Shown here: positions 1-7,895 of the stretch, piece after piece
Layout of the letters: each line of letters begins with the position of its first letter
Position numbering within the stretch: position 1 is the first letter of the stretch
Source: Anammoximicrobium sp964645045
GTDB taxonomy: Bacteria; Planctomycetota; Planctomycetia; Pirellulales; Pirellulaceae
NCBI GenBank assembly: GCA_964645045.1
Contig: CAZXYZ010000050.1
Coordinates: 10,948-74,947 of the forward strand
Direction: 5' to 3'
Length of the DNA stretch: 64,000 nt
The notes under the pieces: generated by a model
Databases searched by the model: none
Told to the model about the DNA's origin: nothing
What the model saw: only the letters and a program-made list of their open reading frames with translations
Made by a program: the position numbers and the translations under genes

Positions 1-906
1 GATCACGGTGCCCCAAAGCTTGTGCGTCAGCACCGCATCCAACCGATCGCTCAGCGACCTCGGCCGCGCGTGCGCCAGTTTCTGAACGCCGTCCAGCACC
101 GTGACCACCCAGTCGTAACGCGCGATGGTCTCGACCGCTGGCGCCGGCATGCCCGCCTCGGCCAATCGCTGGCGGGCAGTTTGGACCGAGGCCAACAGCG
201 CCGGGTCCGCGACCGGCGGCTGGGCCTGTTCCAAGTAACCGCCCACGTCCAGCAGCAGCCGTTCGGCCAGGTACCGCGGCAGCGGTGGCCGGCGGTCCTG
301 GCCGGACTGCTGAACGAGCGACTCTACCTCGCGGCTGAAGACTTCGGGAAACGGCGCCGCGACCCGCGGTAGCTGACCGTTGCTGGCGGCGGTCAACAAG
401 GCCTGTCTCAGTTCCTCCAGTCCGAGTTGCCGATGCGCTTGGGTGGGAACGAGCGCAACGTCCAGACGGTCGCGCAGCAACGCGACATCCAAAGCCCAGC
501 CCTGCTCGGCCGCCAAATCGATCTTGTTCAAGGCGAGCACGACCGGCCTGCCCAGCTCGAACAGCTGGCTGACCAGGTACAGATTCCGTTCCAGATTGCT
601 GGCGTCGACGATGCACAAGATGACGTCGGGAGGAGAAGTCGTGCCGCTGCAGCCCAGCAGCAAATCGACCGCCACCATTTCATCCGGCGAACGCGGCGCC
701 AGACTGTACGTGCCGGGCAGGTCGACTACCTCGAACCGCCGCCCCCCGATCTCGACCCGGCCGACGCATTTTTCGACCGTCACGCCCGGATAGTTCCCCA
801 CCCGCTGGCGGACGCCGCACAGCGCACTGAACAGCGTGGACTTGCCCGTATTGGGATTGCCCAGTAAAGCAACGGTGACCGTCTTGTCCGCGTCAGGCCC
901 TGACAT
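1..906 (-). CDS. feoB: Ferrous iron transport protein B, N-terminal part (runs off left edge)
   Basis: FeoB is the inner-membrane Fe(II) transporter with a cytosolic GTPase domain. The 302 codons visible here are open from ATG at 906 to the window edge. They begin MSGPDADKTVTVALLGNPNTGKS, with the G1 loop GNPNTGKS at about residue 15. G2/G3 follow (NYPGVTVEK, then VDLPGTYSL), and G4 is NKID at about residue 127. The later part (SLSDRLDAVLTHKLWGTVI) matches the linker before the first membrane helix, so the transmembrane part lies outside the window. The start overlaps the 3' end of feoA by 14 bp, so the two are translationally coupled. There is no sign of damage. The identification is secure; only the C-terminal two thirds are unseen. 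Confidence 0.95.
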   Translation of the reverse strand, partial: MSGPDADKTVTVALLGNPNTGKSTLFSALCGVRQRVGNYPGVTVEKCVGRVEIGGRRFEVVDLPGTYSLAPRSPDEMVAVDLLLGCSGTTSPPDVILCIVDASNLERNLYLVSQLFELGRPVVLALNKIDLAAEQGWALDVALLRDRLDVALVPTQAHRQLGLEELRQALLTAASNGQLPRVAAPFPEVFSREVESLVQQSGQDRRPPLPRYLAERLLLDVGGYLEQAQPPVADPALLASVQTARQRLAEAGMPAPAVETIARYDWVVTVLDGVQKLAHARPRSLSDRLDAVLTHKLWGTVI

Positions 907-1159
907 GGTCGGGCGCATCCCGGCGGGCGTCGACACCTGGCCGCACCAGCACGCCAATCGCATCGCTCTGCCGGAAGCACAATTTGGTCCCCGACGTCCG
1001 AATGATGCACGGGCTTCCCGGCTGCACCATCTCGACCTTCGTGCCTTGCCGCAAACCGAGTTCCTGCAGGCGATGAACCTGCTGCGGATCGCCCACCAAT
1101 TGGCCGACCTCCGCAGTCTGCCCGGACCGCAAGCAACGGAGTGGAATCAACTCAAACAT
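893..1159 (-). CDS. feoA: Ferrous iron transport protein A (FeoA, SH3-like)
   Basis: This 88-residue protein has the usual FeoA size and pattern: an N-terminal beta strand (LIPLRCLRSGQTAEV), a central segment with HRLQELGLRQGTKVEMVQPG, and a C-terminal strand ending in AIGVLV. FeoA is a small cytosolic SH3-like partner that supports FeoB. The gene directly precedes feoB and overlaps it by 14 bp. A purine-rich AGGCGG lies about 10 nt before the ATG and serves as a modest ribosome site. The promoter and palindrome described at 1198-1253 lie immediately upstream, so feoA is the first gene of a two-gene feoAB operon. Confidence 0.92.
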   Translation of the reverse strand: MFELIPLRCLRSGQTAEVGQLVGDPQQVHRLQELGLRQGTKVEMVQPGSPCIIRTSGTKLCFRQSDAIGVLVRPGVDARRDAPDHVRA

Positions 1160-1197
1160 ATTCGCAACCGCCTGTTACGACGTTTCCGTGCGCTAAA

Positions 1198-1212
1198 TGA
1201 GATTAAATCTCA
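1198..1212. promoter_or_regulatory. 15-bp perfect palindrome, candidate metalloregulator operator of feoAB
   Basis: TGAGATTAAATCTCA is a perfect inverted repeat around a central A. It lies between the -10 box of the feoAB promoter (1225-1230) and the feoA start (1159), overlapping or just after the expected transcription start, where a repressor would block initiation. Iron-uptake genes are normally repressed by Fur- or DtxR-family proteins with AT-rich palindromic operators. Which family binds here is inference. Confidence 0.55.
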
Positions 1213-1224
1213 CTATCGACTATT

Positions 1225-1253
1225 ATCATAACTTCCTTCAGCCCGATTGGCAA
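1225..1253 (-). promoter_or_regulatory. Sigma70-like promoter of feoAB
   Basis: On the minus strand, TTGCCA (1253-1248) is followed by exactly 17 nt and then TATGAT (1230-1225). Both hexamers are close to the housekeeping consensus and the spacing is ideal. The predicted transcript start is near 1218, about 60 nt upstream of the feoA ATG, and the palindrome at 1198-1212 would lie just inside the transcript. Confidence 0.6.
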
Positions 1254-1283
1254 TGGCCGACGCAAAAAAAACGTCAGGTGCCT

Positions 1284-1910
1284 TCAGGAGCCAATCACCC
1301 AACGCCCCGCCTTCCGGGAGCCCGCCCGCCGAAGCAGGCCCATCGTCTTCAATACCCGGACGTTGCGCATCACGGTGGTTCGATCGCAGCCCAGGGTGGC
1401 CGCCAGCGTGTCGTACGAGATGCTCGGGGCGGCGGCGATCAGGGCCAGCAAGCTCCGCTGCAGGTCCGTCAAAGGTGCATTTATTGGTGCATTAGCTTGA
1501 ATTATAGGTGCATTTGCCACGGATATAGGTGCATTTCGACCCGGTTCCAGGCCGACGATGGCGGTAAAGGTGCATGCGTCGCGATCATCCATCAGGTCTA
1601 CCGCCGGCCAGTCCGCGAGCGCGCGACGGATGCCGGTTCCGAGCCCGCGGTACGGCAACAGGCCTTTGGCGGCGTAGGATGCCAACACCGGGTTCCGGAT
1701 GACAGAATTGCCGGCGCGGATCTTCTGGACGGTCAGATGATTCGGCAGGTTGCCGGGGCTGATAATCTCCACTCGGTCGTCCAGCATGAACAGCCGGACA
1801 GGGGCCTGAATAAAGTAGTCGCGATGCACCAGGGCATTTACCAGCAATTCCTCGAATATGCGAACGGTGTAGAAAGAACCAGCGACAATTTGGCATTTGC
1901 GATTGTCCAA
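1284..1910 (-). pseudogene. 5'-truncated AlbA_2/ATP-binding (RecG-like) transcriptional regulator
   Basis: The reading frame starts from a TTG and is open upstream only to a stop at 1932-1934. It encodes the C-terminal half of the family in which an AlbA_2 domain is followed by a GHKL-like ATPase region: LLVNALVHRDY, then DDRVEIISPGNLPNHLTV, then NPVLASYAAK and LPYRGLGTGIRRAL. The last ~60 residues (SISYDTLAATLGCDRTTVMR) form a winged helix-turn-helix. The family's usual N-terminal AlbA_2 domain is absent, and the ~150 bp upstream, up to brxL, holds no match to it. I therefore read this as a remnant left by a deletion at the edge of the BREX island. A short functional protein is possible but less likely. 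Confidence 0.6.
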
Positions 1911-2060
1911 ATCGTATCTTCCAGAAACGGGTCAGGGAGTTCCGCTGCCCAAGCCGAATAGGGAATTAGCTGATTCCTTTCGGCACGGCCGCATGCACAC
2001 TTCCCTGGTCTCTGACAAGGGCGACGCCACCCCCTTTGTAAGGCCATAAACAACTCCGAT

Positions 2061-3518
2061 TTATCCTGCTCGATGGAGACGATAGGCGTACGCCACATTC
2101 GAAAACTCCGCCGGCAGGACGATGGCCAGTTGGTCAGTCACCCGCTTTCGCATCTCAACGGCCAGTTCGACGACGGGCGCGATCTCGTTCTCTGCCAGCT
2201 CTTCGACTGTGCGATGCGGATGGATCAATTTCAGCATCCCGGCTGTGGTCTTCTTGACCGCGTCTTGGTTGCGGCCGGTCATGGCGCCCATGTCCACCCA
2301 GGCATTGACGTGGGTCTGGAAGTTGCGGCGACGGAGGTCGGCGAAGATCTCGGCGAGGTAGTCTGTTAGGAAACCGTAGCCGGTGGCGTAGTTTTCAGGG
2401 CGGATCTTCGGCATTTCCCAGCCGGGAAGGTAGGCATGGATGCGGTCGAGGAAGGCGGGGTCCTGCAACTCGGGCGGGAGGGGCTCGAACAACTGGCTGT
2501 ACCGCCCCGCGGGCTGTCGTAGTTCCAGGTCCGTGTCGATGTTGCCACCGAGCACGATCGAACATTGCGCGGAGAACTCCTGGTCGCCTCGGCTGAACTT
2601 GCCGGTCTGCATGTAGTCCTTCAAGACGCTGATGCTGGCCTCGGCGTCGTCGAAGCGTGTATTCGCGATTTCGTCGAAAAAGACGACGTGTTTGAGGCCG
2701 ACGACACCCAGCTTGCGGGTGGCCTTGTTGTAGAACAACGTCGCTGGCGTCGCCTTGCCGCCGGACACGACGAAGGCCCGATTGGAGGTGTTCCGAAACG
2801 TGTAGGTCTTGCCGGTTTCTCGCGGTCCTAGCTCGATCAGGTTGTAGTTGGCCTCGACGAACGGGACGAGACGCAACAGCATCAGCATCTTGACGCGGCG
2901 GTCGAAGCGAGTCGGATTGAAACCGACGGACTGGACGAGGAGGTCGATCCACTCGTCCTCGGTGAATAGGGGCCGTTTGGCAATGAAGTCGTCGAGGTCG
3001 ATCCGTGTGTACTGCAGCGGCGTGAACGCCCGCACGTAAAACGGGAACTTCTTGCCCTTGATCTCGTAGGTTGCGTCGTACTCGATCTCCATCGTGCCCC
3101 AGGCGCCGCTCGTAAGCAGGATGTCGCCGTACTGTTCGCGGACTTTTGGGGCGACGCGGACCGTGTTGTCTCCCAGGGCCGGAACGTCGGCCCAATAGTG
3201 GTCTCGCGACTGGTCCAGGCGGAGGCTGAATTGTCCAAGCAGCGTGTAGTCGCCCTTCTCTTTGATCCGACTCTTGATCAGTTCTTTTTTCGCGCTTTCG
3301 GCATAGTGCTCGGTCAGAATGCGGTCGATCTTCGCTTGGCCGAGAACGGGATCGCTGGGGCTGACGTAACGGCTGACGAGGTACTCCATCACATAGCGGG
3401 GAAACTCCTTGTAGGCTTCGTTCCACCGCGTGAGCGGCTTCAGAATCACCCGGTCGCCCAGGTGTTTGAGGATCTTGGCATTCAGGGCGTCCAACGCCCC
3501 GCCGTCCGTTGTGTCCAT
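2061..3518 (-). CDS. brxL: BREX protein BrxL, AAA+ Lon-like, short form
   Basis: BrxL is the AAA+ ATPase of BREX phage-defence systems and in many types carries a C-terminal Lon-protease-like domain. This protein has the family's N-terminal region (ILKHLGDRVILKPLTRWNEA, then FPRYVMEYLVSRY), Walker A as ELGPRETGKTY near residue 233, and Walker B as HVVFFDEIAN near residue 281. An arginine-rich sensor region and RIHAYLPGWEMPK follow. It is about 485 aa, whereas the long BrxL form is about 680 aa, and no protease domain is seen. It may be a natural short form or a 3' truncation. I chose ATG 3518 because it follows GAGG at a good spacing. An upstream TTG at 3611 would force translation through a palindromic repeat and is rejected. 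Confidence 0.85.
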   Translation of the reverse strand: MDTTDGGALDALNAKILKHLGDRVILKPLTRWNEAYKEFPRYVMEYLVSRYVSPSDPVLGQAKIDRILTEHYAESAKKELIKSRIKEKGDYTLLGQFSLRLDQSRDHYWADVPALGDNTVRVAPKVREQYGDILLTSGAWGTMEIEYDATYEIKGKKFPFYVRAFTPLQYTRIDLDDFIAKRPLFTEDEWIDLLVQSVGFNPTRFDRRVKMLMLLRLVPFVEANYNLIELGPRETGKTYTFRNTSNRAFVVSGGKATPATLFYNKATRKLGVVGLKHVVFFDEIANTRFDDAEASISVLKDYMQTGKFSRGDQEFSAQCSIVLGGNIDTDLELRQPAGRYSQLFEPLPPELQDPAFLDRIHAYLPGWEMPKIRPENYATGYGFLTDYLAEIFADLRRRNFQTHVNAWVDMGAMTGRNQDAVKKTTAGMLKLIHPHRTVEELAENEIAPVVELAVEMRKRVTDQLAIVLPAEFSNVAYAYRLHRAG

Positions 3519-3539
3519 GTTAACCTCGCGAAGATGCAA

Positions 3540-3598
3540 CCACGTGGACGAGTCTCTCCGAGACTCGCCATCCAGTCTCGGAGAGACTAGGCCACGTG
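3540..3598. repeat. BREX-island palindrome, copy A (intergenic pglZ-brxL)
   Basis: The element starts with CCACGTGG and ends with CCACGTG, and contains the inverted arms GTCTCTCCGAGAC and GTCTCGGAGAGAC separated by a short spacer. It fills most of the 89-bp gap between the pglZ stop (3608) and the brxL start (3518), so the pglZ-brxL transcript would carry a strong double hairpin there. Confidence 0.9.
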
Positions 3599-3607
3599 CG
3601 TTTTCGG

Positions 3608-6424
3608 TCAAACGTCATCGAAGCCCGCGAGTGCGTCGGTCGCGAGCTTTGTTTTCTTCGGGTGAACCTTCGCCGGCAGATTGACGGTTCCGTCCACTGC
3701 GTCACGCCATTTTCCTGCTTGATCCGTGTGTCGCAAGCGAAGCTCGACCGCCGTCAGCGTACCTGACGGGTCGGCCTCGCCCGTTGGGCGAAGCGTGCAA
3801 CGCCCGCTGACGGCACACTTCAAGGGCAGCGTGGCGGCTGGCGCCAATGGACTCGATTGCGTGAGAATCTGCTCACCCAGATTGGTCCGGACGATCAGTT
3901 CAAAATCGACATCCACGTTGCCCTTATTTCGCACGCCAAACGATAGCTCGACTTCCTGGTCCTCGTCCACTGCGATCACGGTTGGCAGGCCGGTGAACTC
4001 GACCGCGGCGAACTTCTCAGTCACACATTCCAGTCTGAAGGCGGGAATGACGACTTCCGACAGGGACAGCCCACCGTGCGAGTAACGGACGCTCGTACCG
4101 ACACCCTTTCGCCGCAGCCACTGGCGCCCAACGCACAGATAGTGAATGTCTTTGCCGGCCGTAACGCCCACGGTGGAATTCAGCCCAGACGGCTGGAACC
4201 CTTTGGCGTACCGGTAAAAGACGGAATCCGAGAGGGCAACCCCATGAGCGGCTGCCTCCGTGTCGGCAGTCTCCACCGCGGTGTCGGACGGGAGTTCCAC
4301 GAATCCATGATCGGACGTCGCCAGAACGAAATCGCCGGGCCTGACCCGCCGCAGCAGGTCATCCAGCACACCGCGAATTCCCGTCACCGGGTCGCCAACA
4401 ATGTCCTGACGGATCTTGTTGTTGAAGGATGCCAGATCCCCGCGGTAATCGTGACAGTCGTCCGAAATCGGGTAAATCAAGACGTTAACCGGCTTCACGT
4501 TCTTGTCCGTGAACCCCAGCACCGTCCTGGCTTTCGTTGTGTCGGCGTCGCTTAGCAGACGCAGCTTCTCCTTTACCTCATGCGTCGCCAGACCAATGTT
4601 CTTGGCGAACAAAGTTGCTTCGGACGAGATTCTCCCCGTGGCCCATCCCGATGGCGCGGTCCCGGCGAACAGACTGCCGCGAGCATACTGCGTGTAGCTC
4701 GGCAGGACACAGAACCGCGGCTGGCCGGAGATCGTGAAGTGTTCACCGAAGAGCGGCTGAACGACGGCTTCCCATGTGTCGAATCGCATCCCGTCGAAGA
4801 TCAGCACCCAGATGCGCCGGTCAGAATCACCGGTCAGAATCGGCGTCAGCTCCCCCTGCAGTTCGCCCTTCAGGAAGCCGACGACACTCTTTGCCCCCTT
4901 GGCAAACGATTCCGGATCGGCCTGAACGAACTTCGCCAGATTCGTATCGAGGGCATCCAACCGCTGGCGGATCCTGTGGCCCAGCGAGTCCGGGGCCGGC
5001 GTCTGTTCATCGCCGGAGCCGAAAAGGTACGCCTGTCCGGTTGTGCTCAGTTCATCATCTTCGCAGGAATGCAGATCATGCAGAGCGCGGGCCGCTTCGA
5101 GTTCCAGCCGGTGGTGGCCGGAACCCACGTACCAGTCCAAGAGTTCGTCGGCGTGCGCAAAGGCCGGAATTGTAGCGACGAGCCGACTTTCGATCGACTT
5201 GATACCCCCGGCAAGCCTGACCGCCGCGCGGCACTGGCGCCGAAGGCCGACATCCTCACCGAAGGCGGATTTCACGGCCGCGTGCGACGCCAGCCCTGCA
5301 GCCCAAGCTAAATCGCCGCACGTGGCCGCGTCTCTCCGAGACGCGGATCCGGTCTCGGAGAGACCGGGCCACGTGGGGGCGAAGAACTGCAATAGGCCCC
5401 TGCGGAGATACGGAAACAGCATTGCCGGAGAGGTCAGAATCGCGGTCGTCTTCGCGCCGGCTTGCGCGGGAAGCAGGCTGGCTAACCGTTCGGATCGCTT
5501 GGGTGTCAAGAACGCCTCGGCCCGTTGCTCCACAAGCCTCCACGCGCCGGCATCGGAACGCAACCGAGCGATGACCGTCACGGTGTCCGGCTCGAGCTTG
5601 TCCAGCGGCATCTCGAACGGAAAGATCTGTAGTCCTTTCAACTGGACCACGGGATTCTGCAACTTCGCATCTAGGGCGAAGGCTCGGACCAGCAGATACG
5701 CTGCAATCTGCTCGGGCGCGGCCTCGAACCAGAAGAAGTGGTCCTTGGCTTGGGGGCGAAGGGCCTCCTGGAGCATCTGACGGATGATCGGCAAGTCGGA
5801 CGATTCGGTCGGAACCGAGAGCAGAACTCGCAGGCCATGTGCCACGGCGGTGGCTGGGTCGGTCTCATCAGGCCAGAGATCCGCCAGGACCCAATCCGGA
5901 TGCCGGCAGAGCAGCACGAGCGCCGCGACCTGACCGCGGCCCCAGTCGTCCGGACGCCCCCACCGCTGAACGATCTTGGCCGTTGCATTCGGCACCGCTT
6001 CGATTCGCTCCAGCAGCGCATCTGCGAACCGGCGAAGTTCGGCCACCGGAAAATTGATCTTGGGGCAAAGCCGGCGGAAGACCGCCGGGATCGAAAGGTC
6101 GAGCGGTGGACCACCTTCGTTGGCCGCCAAAACGTCGGTCACATGCGACACGTCGATCCGGCTGTCCGCCGCGGTGCCTCGTGCCAGTACGACCAGCACA
6201 TGCGGCTCCTGGCGCGCTTGCCGATATGCCAGGCGGAAGGCCAGATCGTCGCCCCGGAACACGACCAAACGCCAACTGCGGCCGGTCTTGTCGACGAGCA
6301 CCCCTTTGCCCAATGTCCCCGCGTCCGCCAGCAGCCGGTCGACGTCGACCGCGACGGCCATGCGGGCATCCGCGGGTCGCGTGCCGAGCCACTCGAAAAA
6401 GATGTCGATGGGACCTTGCGTCAT
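3608..6424 (-). CDS. pglZ: BREX alkaline-phosphatase-superfamily protein PglZ
   Basis: PglZ is a core BREX protein with an alkaline-phosphatase-superfamily fold. The 938 residues show its metal-site landmarks: VLIFDGMRFDTWE near residue 545, PSYTQYARGSLFAG near 580 (candidate nucleophile Thr/Ser), LATSDHGFVEL near 705, and RYSHGGLSLSEVVIPAF near 780. An Ig-like C-terminal stretch follows (EVELSFGVRNKGNVDVDFEL). The N-terminal ~500 residues are helical and poorly conserved, as is usual. Residues 350-369 (PTWPGLSETGSASRRDAATC) are encoded by a mobile palindrome (5319-5376) read in frame, which a homologue lacking the element should not have. The gene lies 18 bp after the PIN toxin gene and 89 bp before brxL. 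Confidence 0.9.
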   Translation of the reverse strand: MTQGPIDIFFEWLGTRPADARMAVAVDVDRLLADAGTLGKGVLVDKTGRSWRLVVFRGDDLAFRLAYRQARQEPHVLVVLARGTAADSRIDVSHVTDVLAANEGGPPLDLSIPAVFRRLCPKINFPVAELRRFADALLERIEAVPNATAKIVQRWGRPDDWGRGQVAALVLLCRHPDWVLADLWPDETDPATAVAHGLRVLLSVPTESSDLPIIRQMLQEALRPQAKDHFFWFEAAPEQIAAYLLVRAFALDAKLQNPVVQLKGLQIFPFEMPLDKLEPDTVTVIARLRSDAGAWRLVEQRAEAFLTPKRSERLASLLPAQAGAKTTAILTSPAMLFPYLRRGLLQFFAPTWPGLSETGSASRRDAATCGDLAWAAGLASHAAVKSAFGEDVGLRRQCRAAVRLAGGIKSIESRLVATIPAFAHADELLDWYVGSGHHRLELEAARALHDLHSCEDDELSTTGQAYLFGSGDEQTPAPDSLGHRIRQRLDALDTNLAKFVQADPESFAKGAKSVVGFLKGELQGELTPILTGDSDRRIWVLIFDGMRFDTWEAVVQPLFGEHFTISGQPRFCVLPSYTQYARGSLFAGTAPSGWATGRISSEATLFAKNIGLATHEVKEKLRLLSDADTTKARTVLGFTDKNVKPVNVLIYPISDDCHDYRGDLASFNNKIRQDIVGDPVTGIRGVLDDLLRRVRPGDFVLATSDHGFVELPSDTAVETADTEAAAHGVALSDSVFYRYAKGFQPSGLNSTVGVTAGKDIHYLCVGRQWLRRKGVGTSVRYSHGGLSLSEVVIPAFRLECVTEKFAAVEFTGLPTVIAVDEDQEVELSFGVRNKGNVDVDFELIVRTNLGEQILTQSSPLAPAATLPLKCAVSGRCTLRPTGEADPSGTLTAVELRLRHTDQAGKWRDAVDGTVNLPAKVHPKKTKLATDALAGFDDV
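5319..5376. repeat. BREX-island palindrome, copy B (inside pglZ)
   Basis: A full element with CACGTGG and CCACGTGG ends and both GTCTC/GAGAC arms lies inside the pglZ coding sequence. It is translated in the frame that gives TWPGLSETGSASRRDAAT and keeps pglZ open on both sides. It falls in the variable N-terminal half of PglZ, well away from the catalytic motifs. Confidence 0.92.
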
Positions 6425-6442
6425 GTCCTGTCATCCTGAACT

Positions 6443-6850
6443 TCATTTGGGACTTAGGAGCACCCGAAAGCCGGCTTCCGCAAAGTGATGGTCAGTCGTC
6501 AGTGCGTCAGTGATCCGCCTTGCCTTCATCGGGCGAAAGGATGCGCAGTCCGTGAACGACCATCCCTTGTCCGCCCGCCGCACGTACATTTGCAGGGCGT
6601 CCATGAACGGAATGCTGTCTGGTCCGGCGATCTCGAAACGGGTCTCCTCGTACAGCGCCCGCACAAGCGGCCCAAACAGCCGCCGGCTAGGCCCTTCGGC
6701 AAGAAAGTTGCCCAACTCCGCGAGAACCCATTCGGATGTCAGTATCGGATCTGTCGCTTGGGTCATGTACTCCACGGCCCATTCGTGTGCTTCGTCGCGG
6801 CTGCTGAGGTAGGCGACGAAAAACGACGTGTCGGCAAACAGCGTAGTCAT
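6443..6850 (-). CDS. PIN-domain ribonuclease toxin (VapC-like)
   Basis: This 135-residue PIN protein has the acidic residues expected of a VapC-type RNase: Asp in FADTSFF (about residue 7), Glu in SEWVLAELGNF (about 46), Asp in WSFTDCASF (about 100), and a final Asp in DALTTDHHFAEAGF. PIN toxins cleave RNA and are held inactive by the cognate antitoxin. Its ATG overlaps the stop of the upstream antitoxin gene by 4 bp, the standard toxin-antitoxin arrangement. It ends 18 bp before pglZ on the same strand, so the module sits inside the BREX transcription unit. Confidence 0.85.
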   Translation of the reverse strand: MTTLFADTSFFVAYLSSRDEAHEWAVEYMTQATDPILTSEWVLAELGNFLAEGPSRRLFGPLVRALYEETRFEIAGPDSIPFMDALQMYVRRADKGWSFTDCASFRPMKARRITDALTTDHHFAEAGFRVLLSPK

Positions 6851-7083
6851 CGTTTCCGGTGTCCGTACAGGTAGTGGTCCACGTTGCGCGAAGCATCTGG
6901 AGGTAAGTCCTCAGCCTTGCCGGCCAATTGTAGCAGGGCCCGTCCCACCGTCGGCTCGCCTTGCCCCGCGTTCGTCGCTTTCGTCTTGCTCTTGAGGGGA
7001 CGCACACTGACTTCGGTCCCTTCGGGCAAGGCTTCCGGGTCGTCCAGAAGCACCACGCCTTGTTGAACTCGGCCTCGAATCAT
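6847..7083 (-). CDS. Antitoxin partner of the PIN toxin
   Basis: The protein is about 78 residues. It begins MIRGRVQQGVVLLDDPEALP, the small beta-rich start seen in antitoxins of PIN toxins in this family. Its C-terminal toxin-wrapping tail is ...DLPPDASRNVDHYLYGHRKR; DHYLYG near the end is a frequent hallmark of this group. The ATG at 7083 is preceded by AAGGAAAA at good spacing. A further upstream start at 7116 lacks such a site. The stop overlaps the toxin start by 4 bp. A palindrome (7136-7184) lies in the 5' leader. Confidence 0.75.
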   Translation of the reverse strand: MIRGRVQQGVVLLDDPEALPEGTEVSVRPLKSKTKATNAGQGEPTVGRALLQLAGKAEDLPPDASRNVDHYLYGHRKR

Positions 7084-7135
7084 GGGTTTTCCTTTCAACT
7101 TCAATCCGCCGTCCAAATCAGTGTATAGCCAGACG

Positions 7136-7184
7136 CCGGTCTCGGAGAGACCGGACCACGTGGGCGAGTCTCTCCGAGACTCGC
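7136..7184. repeat. BREX-island palindrome, copy C (between RAYT and antitoxin)
   Basis: Here the parts are in the reverse order: an arm GGTCTCGGAGAGACC, then the joint CCACGTGG, then the arm GAGTCTCTCCGAGACTC. It amounts to the inner junction of two neighbouring elements with the outer CACGTG ends missing. It lies 12 bp after the RAYT stop codon and about 50 bp before the antitoxin start. Confidence 0.88.
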
Positions 7185-7196
7185 ATCAAGTCCCCG

Positions 7197-7868
7197 TCAA
7201 TTCCGTTCTGCTCCCAAATCCTTCGAGTACGAACGATACCGGCCTTCCGCCAAACGGGCATGCTGCGGGTTTTCCTTAATGTACCGGCGATAATGCTCGA
7301 ACTGTTCCGGGCTGCGAACCAAATGATCGAACGGCTCGACCTGCCAGAACTCGCCGCTCTGCTTCAAACGCCGGTTGATCTCCCGCGCCGTGTACCGCTT
7401 CCACGAAGTGCATTGTTTCAACATCGAATCCTCGTCGTGAAATGCGGCCAACAGATGGACATGGTTGGGCATCACGACATAGTCGGTCAACACGTAGCGG
7501 TCGCCGTCGAAGTGCATCAGGCTGTCACCGACCAGTTTACTAAATTCCGGGTCCGCTAGGACGCACGCACCCCGGCCCTGATCCAAGGCTCCGTCCCAGA
7601 TTCGGAAAAAGCCCCATTGCACCCGGCCGCGGTCGACTTCCGGCAGCTTCGCCAACGCCCCTTTCCAGTCACCCGCCGGATCGATGCCGCGATCGAGGAG
7701 TAATCGATGCCGTTCGAGCGTAATGCGTTCGTGGACCTCCGCGGGCAGCGAGTCGGCGGTGCGCCACGTGATGAACGCCACCGTTCCAGCCTGCGCCCAG
7801 TGTGGCAGGTTCCGCCACACGATGGTACGGTCTTGCTGCGGATCAAAGAACTGCAAATCAGGACTCAT
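7197..7868 (-). CDS. REP-associated tyrosine transposase (RAYT, Y1 family)
   Basis: RAYTs are single-copy relatives of the IS200/IS605 Y1 transposases that bind, cut and are thought to spread REP palindromes. The ~223 residues show the HxH metal motif in MPNHVHLLAAF near residue 136, an N-terminal VAFITWRTADSLP strand, the RYTAREINRRLKQSGEFWQ segment, and a C-terminal helix EHYRRYIKENPQHARL holding the likely catalytic tyrosine. I chose ATG 7868 because an in-frame upstream extension to 7976 would be translated only from palindrome sequence. It has no terminal repeats of its own but has palindrome copies on both sides, 12 bp after its stop and 28 bp before its start. It interrupts the BREX operon between the methyltransferase and pglZ. 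Confidence 0.85.
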   Translation of the reverse strand: MSPDLQFFDPQQDRTIVWRNLPHWAQAGTVAFITWRTADSLPAEVHERITLERHRLLLDRGIDPAGDWKGALAKLPEVDRGRVQWGFFRIWDGALDQGRGACVLADPEFSKLVGDSLMHFDGDRYVLTDYVVMPNHVHLLAAFHDEDSMLKQCTSWKRYTAREINRRLKQSGEFWQVEPFDHLVRSPEQFEHYRRYIKENPQHARLAEGRYRSYSKDLGAERN

Positions 7869-7895
7869 GGCGTGTTGGTCTCCGTGATAAAAACT

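Noticed and set aside
1838..2098. Small open frame between brxL and the truncated regulator
   Set aside because: It overlaps both neighbours, shows no known pattern and has no ribosome site; treated as scar sequence.
3519..3611. Upstream TTG start extending BrxL by 31 residues
   Set aside because: The extension would be encoded largely by palindrome copy A and overlaps the pglZ stop. ATG 3518 has a proper ribosome site and begins the family-like sequence.
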